Source: Spirodela intermedia
Taxonomy: Eukaryota; Streptophyta; Magnoliopsida; Alismatales; Araceae
Reading direction: 5' to 3'
NCBI GenBank assembly: GCA_902729315.2
Contig: LR746272.1
Coordinates: forward strand, 5,212,272 to 5,276,271
DNA: 64,000 nt
Of the stretch, positions 50,098 to 62,562 are shown in pieces; the first letter of the stretch is position 1; each line of letters opens with the position of its first letter. A model generated the notes under the pieces. That model did no database searches, was not told the DNA's origin, and worked only from the letters and a program-made list of their open reading frames with translations. A program made the position numbers and the translations under genes.

Positions 50098-51130
50098 ATT
50101 AGAAGAAATCAATGAGTCATTAGAAGTAAATGAGAATATTAATACTGAAAATATAGTAGTAGAAAATTTGAATAAATTATTTATGATTCACAATTGATGA
50201 ATAAATATAGTGAGTATGATGAGGAGAAAGAGCCCTTAGATGAAAAAATAGCAACTGATCGTGGAAAAATCATCTAAATTTTAGTAGAAGGGAGTAAGGA
50301 CAAAAATGAAGAAAAATATATTTCAAGTGAGGAAAAATCAGTTGATTTGGGAGATGTAGGAGATGAAATTAATAAATCTAATTAGAATTTTGCAACTATC
50401 GATATTGATAGTGAGGATGAGGATGTATATCATATATTGAAATTAAAAGATAGCTCTTGGGAAGATGAAGAACTTGATGAGTTGAGAAACAAAAAGCTAG
50501 AAAAAGAGTTGATTCAATTAATGGGGAGAAATGAAAATAATGAATGAATATAGAGAATTTTGGAGGAGAAAATTTGAGTTTTATTGAATTCATTAGATCT
50601 GAGATTAAAAAAGTCAATCCTTCCATCCTTCAAAACTCACATCCCATTAGAATTATTTCTAAGCTTGAAATATTTCACTCCTCGCAAACTGAACAAATAT
50701 GTATGGAAGATAAAATAGAGCAAGGGAAGATTATGCAGATAAAAGAAGACATTAAGAAATGGGTGAGTGGAAGAATTAGAGATATTAATTTAGATGAAAA
50801 TAATTTAGATTGGGTAAGAGTTAATTTAAAAATTATATGGCCTGATCACATTTTATGGTCTATTAAAAGAAAAGAATTTATTGATGAATGAAAGCCTTAA
50901 AAAATAAGATAGAAATTAAGAAAGATTTTTTTCAAAATGGAAATATTATTTTTGGGAAAATTCTATTAATTTCTATTTTATTTTGGCTGAAAGTATGTCA
51001 AGGTATATATATAAAGTATATGAATTTATGCTTAATCTGAAAAAGAATATCATGAAACTTACCTTGGGATACAAATATATTTTGATGGTCATAGATCATC
51101 TTGTATGATCTAAGAGCTGTCCAACTGATG
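50098..51130 (+). other. Acidic ORF cassette of element F
   Basis: Third copy of the pol-replacing segment. The best-preserved part (50544-50891) reads ENFGGENLSFIEFIRSEIKK and then DIKKWVSGRIRDINLDENN and LKIIWPDHILWSIKRK. The acidic part near 50,420 gives VYHILKLKDSSWEDEELDE. Confidence 0.78.
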
Positions 51131-52711
51131 ACATTAAATTTAGTGCTGCATGGGAGGCAACCCATGGTTTTTATTTCATTCTGTTTGATTTTTTTTAAGC
51201 TCTATTTTTCCTAAATTTTGTAGTACTTGTTTCTATATTTATTTTTTTTAAAAAGTGCAGGAAGAGTGTAAGACAAAGTGAAAAATTAAAAAAAAGGTTG
51301 AGGTGATATCTTTTTGAGCTTTATCATTTATGATAATATTTTTAATACTTAACTTTACATATATGCATGCTTCACTTGCAAATTATATTTTCTACATATT
51401 TTGTTTCGATTTTTCTGTGTCATTGAAGACAATGTCATTTTTAAGTTTAGGGGTGAAGTATTAATTATTAATTTATGCTATAGGAGGATTAAGAGCATGT
51501 GTTTACATTTTATTTTTATTTTTTTCATGCTCACATAGAATAGTAACTAAAAAAATAAAAATAAAATAATATTTCAGAAAACTACAACATCTATTTTCTG
51601 GTTTTCTATCAAGAATAACAAACTATCAAAAATACCAGAGAAAAAATAACCCAAAATTTAAAATTCTAGAGACCCTTTTCTCACATTTCAATCCCTTAGA
51701 CATATATTGCTAAAATTCGAAATTACAACTATAAAGAGGATAGTTTTGATTTATTTTTGACAAATTTATTATTTCTAAAAATAGAACTGAAAATAGAAGT
51801 CAGAACTATTAGAACTATCTAATTTACAAATTTCTTACATTATATTTTATGCATGAAAAATTAAATCAATTAGATTGATTGATACCAAAAGATACTAGGA
51901 AGATTATTATTGAGTCAAAAGAATGATCTAGTAACATGAAATGTTGAAATACTCCTTGGATACATGATAAATAACATGGATTTGATTTTACAGATTTTCA
52001 CTTCATAATCTTGATGGATAGTATTTACTTGATGTGAAAATTTGATTGATCATTTGAGTTTAATAGAAATTTTTACACTCAAATCTATAGGACTTGTGAG
52101 GAGAAATCACTTATTTCAAAAAAAAAGAAAGACAATAGTGTGAAAAATCTAGAAATGAAAAGTACATATGGAGGGTGTGAGACATCATTCTCATTGTTGA
52201 AAATCGTGTAAAGAAAAATACTTGCTGTAAAATAAGTGGATAAAATGAAAGTCATGAAAATGAAGAGTACACATAGAGTGTGAGACATCATTCTTATTGT
52301 CGAAATTTGTCTACAGAAAAAGCTACTTATCCACTATATAAAGATAAAAAAAGAAGGAAGAAATATAGTGCAAACTTCAAAAATCAAGCTATGGAATAAA
52401 AAATACATAGGATCAATATGATTATTAGATGATTATTGATAATTAAAATATCTTCTAAATATATCTATGAGTGAAGAAGTGATAAAGATGTGAATAGAAG
52501 AAGTGACGTCTAGATTGTTATTCCAAGGAGTGCTTAAACATTTAAGTACTTGACATCATTCTTAAATACTTGATATAAGAATCCAAAGTGTCTAAAGGTA
52601 CATCATTTCTAATTGTATTTTTTTTTATTGAAATATGATGTTTGAGATTTGTAAATTTTATTTTCGTAATTCTATTGCTAAGGGACTAGCAATGATTTAA
52701 GTTGGGGGGTG

Positions 52712-54346
52712 TGATAAGTCTTCATTATCATGAGTTAATAATTAGTAAATAATATATTTAGTCTTAACTTATGATAAATAGACATATTTGTGTTAAAGTG
52801 TGAAAAGTGATTTTTCAGTTAATTAACATGAATTTTGTGACTAATTATGTGATTTTATATAAATTTATATAATTTTTATAGTCTTACTTTTGAGATAAAT
52901 GAAGAAATGAAATTAAAATAAAAATAAGACAAAATGGGGGGGGACCCGCCGACCAGCTAGGCAAGCAAGCAGGTCAGAAGTGCAGTCGAGGAGGAGCCAT
53001 GAGTAGGGGCTCAAGAGGCTAGGATTGATAGGGGCACATGTGCGCCGCTCCCCTTCCACGTCACCGATGGCCAGCCAACTATGGGGCAAAGAGTGGTCAT
53101 ACACGCACGAGAAAGGGACTTGATTAGAAATAAAATATTACTATATATTTGTCAGAAACTTCGGCACACAATTGATGTGGGACTAAGCCCACGTCACACC
53201 CTCCCTAGAAAGGGAGGCCAACCAGCGCGAGTTTGAATCCTCCTAGAGCCAAAACTCATATTTTTTATTTGATTATCACAACTTTCTTGCAAATCATCGG
53301 TGAAGTATTAAGCAACTAGAATCGTTGGATCATCGGCAGAAATCTCATCAATGTAATTTGCAAAGCATTGTTACTAAAATTGCTGAATGATTTGCGATAA
53401 AAGGATTGTGAATCTATTGAGTAAAGTATCTCTGATTGATCGACAAACAAGCCGTCATATGGAAGAGGACGATCCGTGAGGAGACGAGTCACCACCTCTT
53501 GAGAGTGTATCAGATGCAATGAAGAGCCTCCTTTTGCTATGCAGACCTGAGGATGAAACTCCTTGACATGTGCCCCACCTCCATCCAACTCTTCTCTGTC
53601 GGGTGATAGCTACCAAAGAGTCACAAAGTCGCTATTTTTCTGCTCTACTAGGTGGCAGCCACCGGAGATGATTTGACGACCTATTTCATTGATCTCTAGA
53701 CTTTGCAATGAAATCTAAAGATTGCCCATTTCATCCTTGTCCAAGGAAAGCCTTCAAGGCCGTGGACATTATATAATGATCCTCCCGAATGCTCAAGATT
53801 CTAGTGCATCACCGATGCATTACCGTCGTGATGTTGAAACTCTATTTTCCTACTTTCAACTTAGTTTCTACTTCATTTAGTGATAATTTGTTGATTTTAA
53901 ATTTACTAAGATATACTTCATTCCATTACGATACTTCTGGTTTTTACATATCTTAACTTGATCAATTAAATCATCTATAATCACTTATGTAAGAATCATC
54001 AGGCTGAACTCTATTTTTGTCTGATTTGCATTTGCCGGCTATTGACGTCATTCTGACGTCCGCACCCTTATTTCTCTTTTTTGTGAATTTTAAATATATT
54101 TGTTTTTTATTTTCTAGTATAAAATTTATAAAAAATAGTAATCTTTGAGAAAAATTCTAAATAATTACTAGATATTATATTACATCCTTATGATCGACCT
54201 GGAAAATTATTATTATTATTTAAAGTTTTATTGAATTAAAATTGATATTTTTTTAGAAATACTTCTAAATATTTGAAAATTTATATTTTCTAGTTTTATA
54301 AATTTAAAATTTGCATGATTTACTATACAACGACTAAGTCACGTCA
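52712..54346 (+). mobile_element. 3' LTR of element F
   Basis: Complete 1,635-bp LTR directly after the polypurine tract, starting TGATAAGTCTTC and ending GTCACGTCA. Confidence 0.92.
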
Positions 54347-54351
54347 CTCTC

Positions 54352-55134
54352 TCATCTGGCATGCACCAAAAATGGTGTGGCCATTTCACATGGTGGAGTG
54401 GTGCATGAATCATCGCACAAAGGGAGAATCATGTCAAGCCACATTAGGCTCAATCCAAAGGGGGAGCGAAATACTAGATCATTCTAGTGCCTTAGTGTTT
54501 GGAACAATCAGCCCAAAATGGCCTCCTATTCAAAAAATGGAGCCACAGCAGTCATCCCTCCCCTCCTCATCCCCCCCATCCTTGCTGATTTCCAAAAGGC
54601 CCAGAAACCATCCTTCGGTGAGAGGAAGGGGAAGAACTGAAGGGATAAGGATGTGCAGAAGCTGCCAAAGCCCTCCACCTCTGGCACAGCCTTTAGGAAA
54701 TCTCTAGTGTCAGCTTGTGCCTCTTCTTCGTCTTCCAGAGCCCTCTAATGTCTTATTAGCACTGGCATTTGGAAGCACTGTCCACAGCTCTCCAACCTTC
54801 CATTTGACAACATAAAGGAAAAAGAGGAATGGCTGGGCCCCTCTTGCAGCACTTGATGTCCAAATGGAAATCTTTCTTTGGGAAAAGAGAGGAAGAGAGG
54901 TGTGTGGAAACCACCACTCTTCCTCCTCCATGGGGAAAGAAGAAGAGTCATAGACCCATCTACAGAGCTTATGGGCCATTAATCCATCCATAGTAAGGTC
55001 GAAACCTTACTATTTCCATAGTGGACTCCTGAATCTATTCTCTAGTTAAGGTATAAAAATGATATCAAGATGAATGTAAAATTATGAACAAGATGTCATT
55101 ATTCAAAAACTCTACACATTGGGCTATGATAGCA
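54352..55134. other. Unassigned segment, possibly copia leader
   Basis: Right part of the split tandem repeat, then mixed-composition DNA with no convincing gene; the 90-130 codon frames match nothing I know. At 55123-55134 the minus strand reads TGCTATCATAGC, 10 of 12 identical to the initiator-Met primer site. This would place the 5' LTR of the copia remnant just to the right. Confidence 0.4.
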
Positions 55135-55462
55135 CTTCTTGGACCTAACGAATATAATGTTGAGATTGATAAGGAATGACAAAGCATAATGAGAATGGAT
55201 TAAAACTATACTTAAATCCATAAAGGTATGACCTAAGGACTATGACCCCCTATTTATAGACAAGAGGTAGTTAGCCTCTTAGTGTCTTTTTCAATTTAAC
55301 TCATCATAAGATTAGAATAAGACGGTCTCTACACATTTATATTTATACCCATACATACAAAAGAGGTCATAATCCTAAAGACTTCAACTCTAATGAATCA
55401 CATTAAGAGAGATTAATTTAGTGATAGCCTCATAATGTACAATTCATATACATCATTATCTA
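55135..55462 (-). mobile_element. Probable partial LTR of the copia remnant
   Basis: Next to the degenerate primer site. On the minus strand it contains a clean core promoter, CTATAAATAG (55259-55250), about 115 bases before the primer site, as expected for a short copia LTR. It is truncated on the right by element I. The link to the gag pieces at 24-37 kb is inferred from order and strand. Confidence 0.45.
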
Positions 55463-55869
55463 TGACATGACTTAGTTGTTATATAAGAAATCACACAAAT
55501 TTAAAATTTATAAAACTAGAAAAATACTAATTTTCAAATATTTAGAATTATTTCTGAAAAAATATGTTAATTATAATTCAATAAAAGTTTCAAAAATAGT
55601 GAAAAATTTTCAAGTCAGTCACAAGGATATAATACAATATTGGGTAATATTTTAGAATTTTCTTCCAAGAATACATTTTTTTATAAATTTTAGACTAAAA
55701 ATATCCACCTCATTTTTAATTTTTCACTTCATCTTACACTCCTCTTGTATTTTTTTTGAAAAAAACAGAGAAATAAATACAAAGAAAACTAAAAAAAATA
55801 AAACTTAAAAAAAAACTGAATGAAATAAAAAACATAGGTTGCCTCCCATGTAGTGTTGAATTTAATGTC

Positions 55870-56905
55870 TTCACTTGGACAGCTCTTAGATCATATAAGA
55901 TGATCTATGACCATCAAAATATATTTGTATCCTAAGGTAAGTTTTATGATATTCTTTTTTAAATTTAGCATAAATTCATATACTTCATATATACACCTTG
56001 ACATACTTTCAGTCAAAACAAAATAGAAATTAACAAAATTTTCCAAAATATAATATTTCTATTTTCAAAAGAACCTTTCCTCATTTTTATCTTGTTTTGT
56101 AAAGCTCTCATTCAATAATAAATACTTTCTATTAATACATCATAAAATATGATCCGGTCATATAATTTTCAAATTAGCTCTTACCCAATCTTAAAAAATT
56201 TCATCTAAAATGATATCTCTAATTCTTCCACTCACCCATTTCTTAATATATTCTTTTACCTACGTAATCTTCCCCTACTCTATTTTATCTTCCCTACATA
56301 TTTATTCAATTTGTGAAGAATGAAATATTTCAAACTTAGACATAATTTTAATAGGTTATGGCTTTTGAAAGATAGAAGAATTGTCTACTTTAATCTCAGA
56401 TCTAATGAATTTATTAAAATTTAAATTTTCTCCTCCAAGATTATCTCTATATTCATATTCATTATTTTTGTTTCTCATTAATTGAATCAACTCTTTTTGT
56501 AGCTTTCATTTCTAAACTTATCAAATTTCTCATCTCCCAAAGAGCTATCTTCTAATTTCAGTATATGATATGCATCATCATTATCACTATCAACCTTCAT
56601 GGCTACAACATATTGATTAGATTTATTAATTTAATCTACTATATCTCTCAAATCAATTGATTTTTCCTCACCTGAAATTTATTTTTCTTCATATTTGTCC
56701 TCACCCTTCTACTAAAATCTAGATGATTTTTTTCTTATCAACTCTTATTTCTTCAACTAAAGGTTCTTCCTCTTCATCATCCTCACTATATTCATTCATC
56801 AATCGTAAGCAATAAATGATTCTATTAAAAATTTCTACCACTACATTTTCACCTTTAATATTCTCATTTACTTCTAATGGCTCATCGATTTCCTCTAATA
56901 ATTAG
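55870..56905 (-). other. Acidic ORF cassette of element I
   Basis: Fourth copy of the pol-replacing segment, heavily mutated. Collinearity with A is visible in the CTCACCCATTTCTTAAT, TCTCCTCCAAGATTATCTCT and CTCATCATCCTCACTATATT-like stretches. No open frame over 60 codons remains. Confidence 0.72.
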
Positions 56906-57370
56906 GGATAAAGATCAAGTAACATATTCTCACTCAATGTATTCACTATCCTAATTTGTTCATTTTCTTAAATTTTACTAGTTAAACTCTCCTTGTTGAA
57001 ATCCTACTAATAGATAGTTTCCTACATTTTCTATGGGTTGACTAAGTGGTTGTACGTCTTCTCTCTTTTTCTCAAAAGCCTCTATAAACTATTTTTACTG
57101 CAACATTATTTGATTCATTATTTTCTGCATCATCTGACCCATTTGCTACATCATATCCATAAATCAAGTTGGATTTAACAGAGCTGATTTTTCTAAAATC
57201 TTTGTTTCTATTTTAGATGAAATTAAGTTTGAATTGGGTCTAAGTGCTTCAAGATTTTGAGTATTATTTGGATCTCTCCATGAAAAATTATTTCCTTAAT
57301 TAGGATTATAAGAGTTCAAAAAATATTTTTTATTTTGACTAAAATTAGGAGTACTCGTACTTAGTCTTGC
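56906..57370 (-). pseudogene. gag: gag of element I, C-terminal piece
   Basis: Minus-strand sequence collinear with the Gln/Met-rich tail and NWGNNFSWRN region of A and B, full of stops. Solo LTR J inserted at its left-hand neighbour CTAAG. Confidence 0.7.
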
Positions 57371-57375
57371 CTAAG

Positions 57376-59111
57376 TGACATGACTTAGTCATTGTATAGT
57401 AAATCACGCAAATTTAAAATTTATAAAACTAGAAAATATGAATTTTCAGATAATTAAAAGTATTTATGAACAAATATATCAATTGTAATTTAATAAAACT
57501 TCCACAAATAGTAGTAATTTTCTAAGTCAATCATAGGGATGTAATATAATATTGGGTAATTATTCAGAATTTGTTTCAAAGAATACTATTTTCTATGAAT
57601 TTTATACTAAAAATAAAAATAAACTATATTTAAAATTCACAAAAAAAGGAAATAAGGGTACAAACATCAAGAAGACATCAACATCTGGCAAATGCAAATC
57701 GAGTAGAAATAGAATTTCACCCGACGATTCTTACATAAATGATTACAAATAATTTAGTTGATTAAATTAAAATCTATAAAAGTTGAAAGAATCGTAATTG
57801 AATGAAATATAGCTTTGTAAATTAAAATCATATAAATTATCACTAAATGAAATAAAAATTAAATTGAAAGTAGGAAAACAAAGTTCTAGTATTGTGACAG
57901 CGATGCGTCAGCAATGCACTAGAATCTTGAGCATTCAAGAGGATTGTTGTGTAACGTCTATGGCCTCAAAGGCTCTTCTTGGACAAGGACGACGTGGGCA
58001 ATCTCTAGATCTCCTTGCAAAATCTAGAGATTAATGAAATAGGTCTCTAAATCATCTTCATCAGCTGTCACTCGGCAAAGTAAAAAATAGCGACTTTGCA
58101 GCTCTTTGACGACTGTCACCCAATAGAGAAGAGCTAGATGGAGGTGAGGCGTGTGTCAGGGAGCTTCATCCTTAGGTCCACACAGCAAGAAGTGGCTCTT
58201 CATCACATCTAGTATGCTCTTAGAAGTTGGCGACTCGTCTCTTGGTAGTTCATCCTCTTCTTGACAATGACTTGTTTGTCGATCAATCGGAGATGATTTT
58301 CTCAATAGATTTGAGATCCTTTATCATAAATTATTTTACAATTTTAGTAACAATGCTCTACAAATTACGTTGACAAGATTTTTACTGATGATCTAGTGAT
58401 TTTGATGGCTTAATCTGTCACCAACGATCTAAAAGTCGTGATAATCAAATAAAAATATGAGTTTTGACTTTAAGAAGATTTGAACCTGCACTAGTTGCCT
58501 ACCTACATGAGAGAGATTGAAATAAGTACTCTAATGCCCTTATCAAGTGACGTCTCATGGTATATCTCTATTATAAATAAGGGGTATTGTAGGTATTAAA
58601 ATCATCGAAGCCTTTCAAGGGAAGGTGACACAGGTTTAGTCCCACATCACTTGTGTGCTGAAGTTTTGGGTGAATATATATTATTATTATATTTACAAAC
58701 AAGTCACTTTCTCTCGTATGTACGACCATTCATTGCCACACAGTTGGCTGGCCACTAGTGATGTGGAAGGGGATTGGCGCACACATGCCCCTATCAATCT
58801 TAGTTGCTCGAGTCTTTGCTCTCAGCTCCTCCCTGATTGTACTTCCGACCCACCTGCGGGCCCAACTAGCTAGCAGGTACCCCCCATTTTGCTATATTTT
58901 TATTTTTATTTCTTTTTCTTTATTTATCTGAAAAGTAAGACTATAAAAATTATATAAATTTGTATAAAATAACATAATTAGCCACAAATTCACGTTAATC
59001 AACTAAAAACCACTTTCACACTTTAACACAAATATAAGTTTATTTATCATGAATTAAGGCTAAAACTATATTATTTACTAATTATTAACTCATGATAATG
59101 AAGACTTATCA
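57376..59111 (-). mobile_element. Solo LTR J (Athila-like)
   Basis: Complete 1,736-bp LTR in minus orientation with perfect target duplication CTAAG (57371-57375 and 59112-59116), inserted in gag of element I. USE GTCCCACATCA (58639-58649) and TATATA (58675) are 25 bases apart. Confidence 0.92.
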
Positions 59112-59116
59112 CTAAG

Positions 59117-59449
59117 CTGAAATGATTAATTTAAATTATAACATTGAAATTCAAAATGATCATTTTCATCATACATAAGACCAGTATTGTATGTATTAAA
59201 TTGAGGGTTAAGAGGCTTTCTAATATTGTCAATAAGTAAATCAAGTTTTTCTAATCTTTGACTAATTTGATTAACCTCATTTCTTAAATTAGAATCATCA
59301 TGATGATGCAATTTATAAATTCTTCTCTTCTTATTCTTGTCATATAACTCAAAAGAGGCTTGATCTCTAGAATTTTCACTTAAATTCTCATAAAGCTTGT
59401 AAATTTTATTAAGATTTTTCTCTATAAAAGCTCCTCCACATATAGAATT
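59117..59449 (-). pseudogene. gag: gag of element I, central piece
   Basis: Open for 110 codons on the minus strand. YENLSENSRDQASFELYDKN and RLEKLDLLIDNIRKPLNPQF match the same part of gag in A and G. It is cut on the right by the 2.2-kb insertion. Confidence 0.82.
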
Positions 59450-59639
59450 GGTGTGCATTTGTCACTATGTACAAATGCACACTATTTATAATATTTATAG
59501 AAGTAAAATATTAGTATAGAAGTCTCAAATCAAACATCGGGAGATTGATTAATCTGTCGTGAAAACTAATTTAATTTATATATAAAGTTATTTTAATATT
59601 TTATTAATATTTAACATAAACAATAATATAGAAGGGTGA

Positions 59640-60005
59640 GGTGGAAAGAATAAAGAAAGGGAAGTAGAGAAAGGGAGGAAAAGAGAGAAGAGAGAGCTCT
59701 CATGAGAGAGAAGGGATGAGATCTCTCACAAAAGGGAGAGAGAGAGGGGAGAGAAAGCTCTCGTGAGAGAGAGAAGGGATGAGATCTCTCGCGAAAGGGA
59801 GAGAAAGAGAGGAGGAGAGAAAGCTCTCACGTGAGATAGAAAGAGAGAAAAGTCTCATGTGAGAGAGAGAGAAGGAGAGAGGAGAAGATCGATCAAGAGA
59901 GAGAAAGAGAAGGAGATCGATCGAGAGAGAGGGAGAGAAAGGAAGAGATCTCATAAGAGATGGAGAGAAGAGAGGTCTCATGGGAGAGGGAGAGAGAGAA
60001 ACAAG
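59640..60005. repeat. GA-rich minisatellite with palindromic units
   Basis: Units of about 62-66 bases start AGCTCTC near 59,694, 59,756 and 59,822. Each carries self-complementary GAGATCTCTC and CTCTCATGAGAG-type motifs in a purine background. Confidence 0.75.
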
Positions 60006-61185
60006 ACGAGAGTGAAGAAAGGGGAAATATGGTCAACTATTTTTCTTGGATGAATGTGTGCTTGAGGATTCACACACATAACATGAGATCAGTCGTGAAT
60101 GTCTCTAGCTTATTTTAACAGTTGAACGCTCATTAATCAGTCTTTAATCTCGGTGATTTCGTGTGTTTTGAAAAGAAAAAAATACTCATTATTCACAAAA
60201 TGCTAAGAATATAAATATGTCGAGATTCGACTGCAAAAATCAATAGAAAATAAGTTGAAAGTGATCTTAGCTTAATCTAAGACGAGTTTTGGAGGATTCA
60301 GAAGAAGAAAGAAGATTATTCATCAACTTTAGAATTACTTCTACTCATTTCAATCGAAACATGTATTAAATGGGAAAAACTTGCTGTAAAATGTAAATAA
60401 ATGACAAAAGTAGGTATGTAAATATTGAAAATAAGAACTAAATCATTGTGCAAGTTTAGTCTGCCTCTTGGGCAACAGGAGACACTAGTGTGGCAGCTTG
60501 GTTTCATCTAGACGTCCCACACCATGTCAGAAGTCACAATAGTATCATCTAGAAGCACTACACAGCTTATTAGAGAGATCCGCCAAAAGAGCAATCGACC
60601 ACACTGTCACCATCGCCTAAGAGGAGAAGGGAAAAGTTGACCACTCATCAAAGGCCTTGAGTATAGTCAGAGGAGGAAGGAACAAGCTTGTCGATTGTCG
60701 AAGATGTCGATCACGTAAAAAGAGGGAAGAACGAATTATTGTATTCGTGACTATTGTCGAGATTTTAAAGATAATCGATAGTGTCTATTTTACTAAATAA
60801 TAATTGATTATTATCTTTATATCCTTGATAGTGATACGTGTGAGAGCATAAGTTCCCAATATTGTGGCACTTTGGAAGCTGCTAGATCAAATGAGCTTGG
60901 TCATGTGGCACCTTGAGTGATGCAAGATCAACCCATCGCAAATCATTGCCAATCAGGAACTTAAGTTCCTTGTACTGTAGTGCCTCAGCTGTCGAATCAT
61001 CCTTTAAGGCCACGTGCATGTTGAGGGGCATTAGATTCGCAAACCGCCGATGGATCACTTTTCACATCTAGTATTGTTTCAATTCACCAGCCACATGATC
61101 TAGCTAATCTAATGACGTGGCTCACTACGTACTGCTAGATCACATTGTGCTCTAAATGGTTGCACTAAAATAGAGGAAAAGTTTA

Positions 61186-61227
61186 GTCCCACATCAAAAA
61201 TATTTCACCGCATGAGCCAAATATAAG
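61186..61227 (+). promoter_or_regulatory. USE-TATA motif pair in the 59450-61684 insertion
   Basis: GTCCCACATCA (61186-61196) and ATATAAG (61221) are 24 bases apart. Downstream, GTGCTCCTTGCCC and GATGTGGAAGGGGAGTG match the equivalent part of the Athila-like LTRs. Confidence 0.45.
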
Positions 61228-61690
61228 TCAAAGCTATCTTCTCTCATCAGAGATCCCTTCTTGAAGTAAAATAATACCCAAAACCATCTTGAGAGAAGGC
61301 AATAAGGTGGTCTGCCCTCACGCATGCACATGTGTACGGGTGCTCCTTGCCCTATGAGCAGTCGGCCACTGGGATGTGGAAGGGGAGTGACACACATGTG
61401 TGCGGAGCAAGACCTTCGCCACTCAAGCCCAACTCGTGGCTCCCCTAGTCTAGGTCAATCCACTTGACCATTGTCCCCCCTCTAGGTCAGCTGCCAAGTG
61501 CTGACTTGCCAACAAATAGAAGATATTTTATATTCTATTCTATTTATTTTAATAATCAAAAATTATGCTAAGTATTTTACCTTCAAGCTTTTAAAATTAA
61601 TAATATATCTTATATTTATTTTTTAAGTTTAAAAAATAAAATCAAATAATAAAACTAATTAAACACATAAATCTTAATTTAACAAGAATT

Positions 61691-62356
61691 AATCATATTT
61701 CTATGTTGTTCTAATAATACACTATAAAAAGTTCTATTGAGTCGCCACTTGAGTATAGCATGATGAGGATACTTTCTAAGTAAATTTTTAAATTTTTCTC
61801 ATGTCTCATACAAAATTTTTCCTAACCTTTGAGTAAAACTTCATATATATTTTCTCATATTTTGAGTTTTTTTAAGGGATAAAATTTTTGAAGAAACGCC
61901 TGTTCTATATCTTTCCAACTAGTTAATTATATATCTACTGTAGATAACTAATAACTAGTCTTATCCATAAATATGTGAGGAAATAATTTCATCTTAATAA
62001 TTTCCGGTGTAACTTGAGGGAGATTAACTAAATCATAGATCATATGAAATTTGTTTTAAATTCTAATGAGATTCCTCTAAAGGTAATCCATGAAAATTAG
62101 GAAGCATTTAGAAAATTTCTGAATTTATTTCAAATTTAACAGTGGATACTAATGGGACTCTAATCTTAGATGCTCGTTGATATAAATCAAGAATATAATA
62201 ATTGTTCATGGCCATAGGGTTATTCTTAATTTGATTTGTACTACCTTCAAGATCCATCAAAATTGATTTTTCCTTCGAATGTTTAATTTTAGGTGAGATT
62301 GTGTAAGAATTTTTTGACCTTGGGTGTAAGGATCTTCTACCATGTATAAAAATCAA
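61691..62356 (-). pseudogene. gag: gag of element I, N-terminal piece
   Basis: Starts MIFIHGRRSLHPRSKN at 62356 (HGRRSLHP shared with A, F and G), then MDLEGSTNQIKNNPMAM and RVPLVSTVKFEINSEIF. It continues with capsid-core remnants to 61,691. Stops are present after codon 82. Confidence 0.82.
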
Positions 62357-62540
62357 TAAATTTGAGAAAAAAGTTTAATAATTGTTACCCTCCTTCAGTT
62401 TGCTCTAGTCCTTGCCTTTCTAATCTTTGTTCTCTCTTTTTCTCTATTTTTTTTCCACAAGAAGGAAATAAAAACATGAGTTAACTTTTTTGTGTACTCT
62501 AAGAGAAAAATAAAAGAATAGCAAATATTATGTAATACAT

Positions 62541-62557
62541 CCCCAACAATAGAGCCA
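62541..62557 (-). other. Primer binding site of element I (degenerate)
   Basis: Minus strand TGGCTCTATTGTTGGGG keeps 12 of 17 positions of the Athila site TGGCGCCGTTGCCGGGG, located five bases inside the LTR end. Confidence 0.6.
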
Positions 62558-62562
62558 AAATT

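Larger units (their letters stand above)
39701..54346 (+). mobile_element. Element F: gag-only Athila-like LTR retrotransposon hosting element G
   Basis: Plus-strand element. The 5' LTR is 39701-40529 plus 47990-48570 (broken by G, about 225 bp lost), the internal region 48571-52711, and the 3' LTR 52712-54346. Target duplications are CTCTT (39696-39700) and CTCTC (54347-54351). The polypurine tract AAGTTGGGGGGTG lies next to the 3' LTR. Decayed gag and the pol-replacing cassette are inside. Confidence 0.87.
59450..61684. mobile_element. Unclassified 2.2-kb insertion in gag of element I
   Basis: Splits gag cleanly: AGAATT lies on both sides (59444-59449 and 61685-61690), and gag resumes without loss. 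The left end is a 12-bp inverted repeat, GTGTGCATTTGT / ACAAATGCACAC. It then contains a purine-rich palindromic minisatellite (59,640-60,000), unique-looking DNA, and near 61,180-61,500 a block resembling the USE-TATA part of the Athila-like LTR. No coding capacity is seen. It could be a distant LTR relative or a chimeric element. A 6-bp duplication does not settle the class. Confidence 0.55.

Noticed and set aside
54315-54991. Possible gene (130 and 93 codon frames on opposite strands)
   Set aside because: The frames oppose each other and show no known domain. The left part begins inside the F LTR end.
59700-60053. Ser/Leu-rich and Arg/Glu-rich frames
   Set aside because: Direct translation of the GA/CT minisatellite on either strand.
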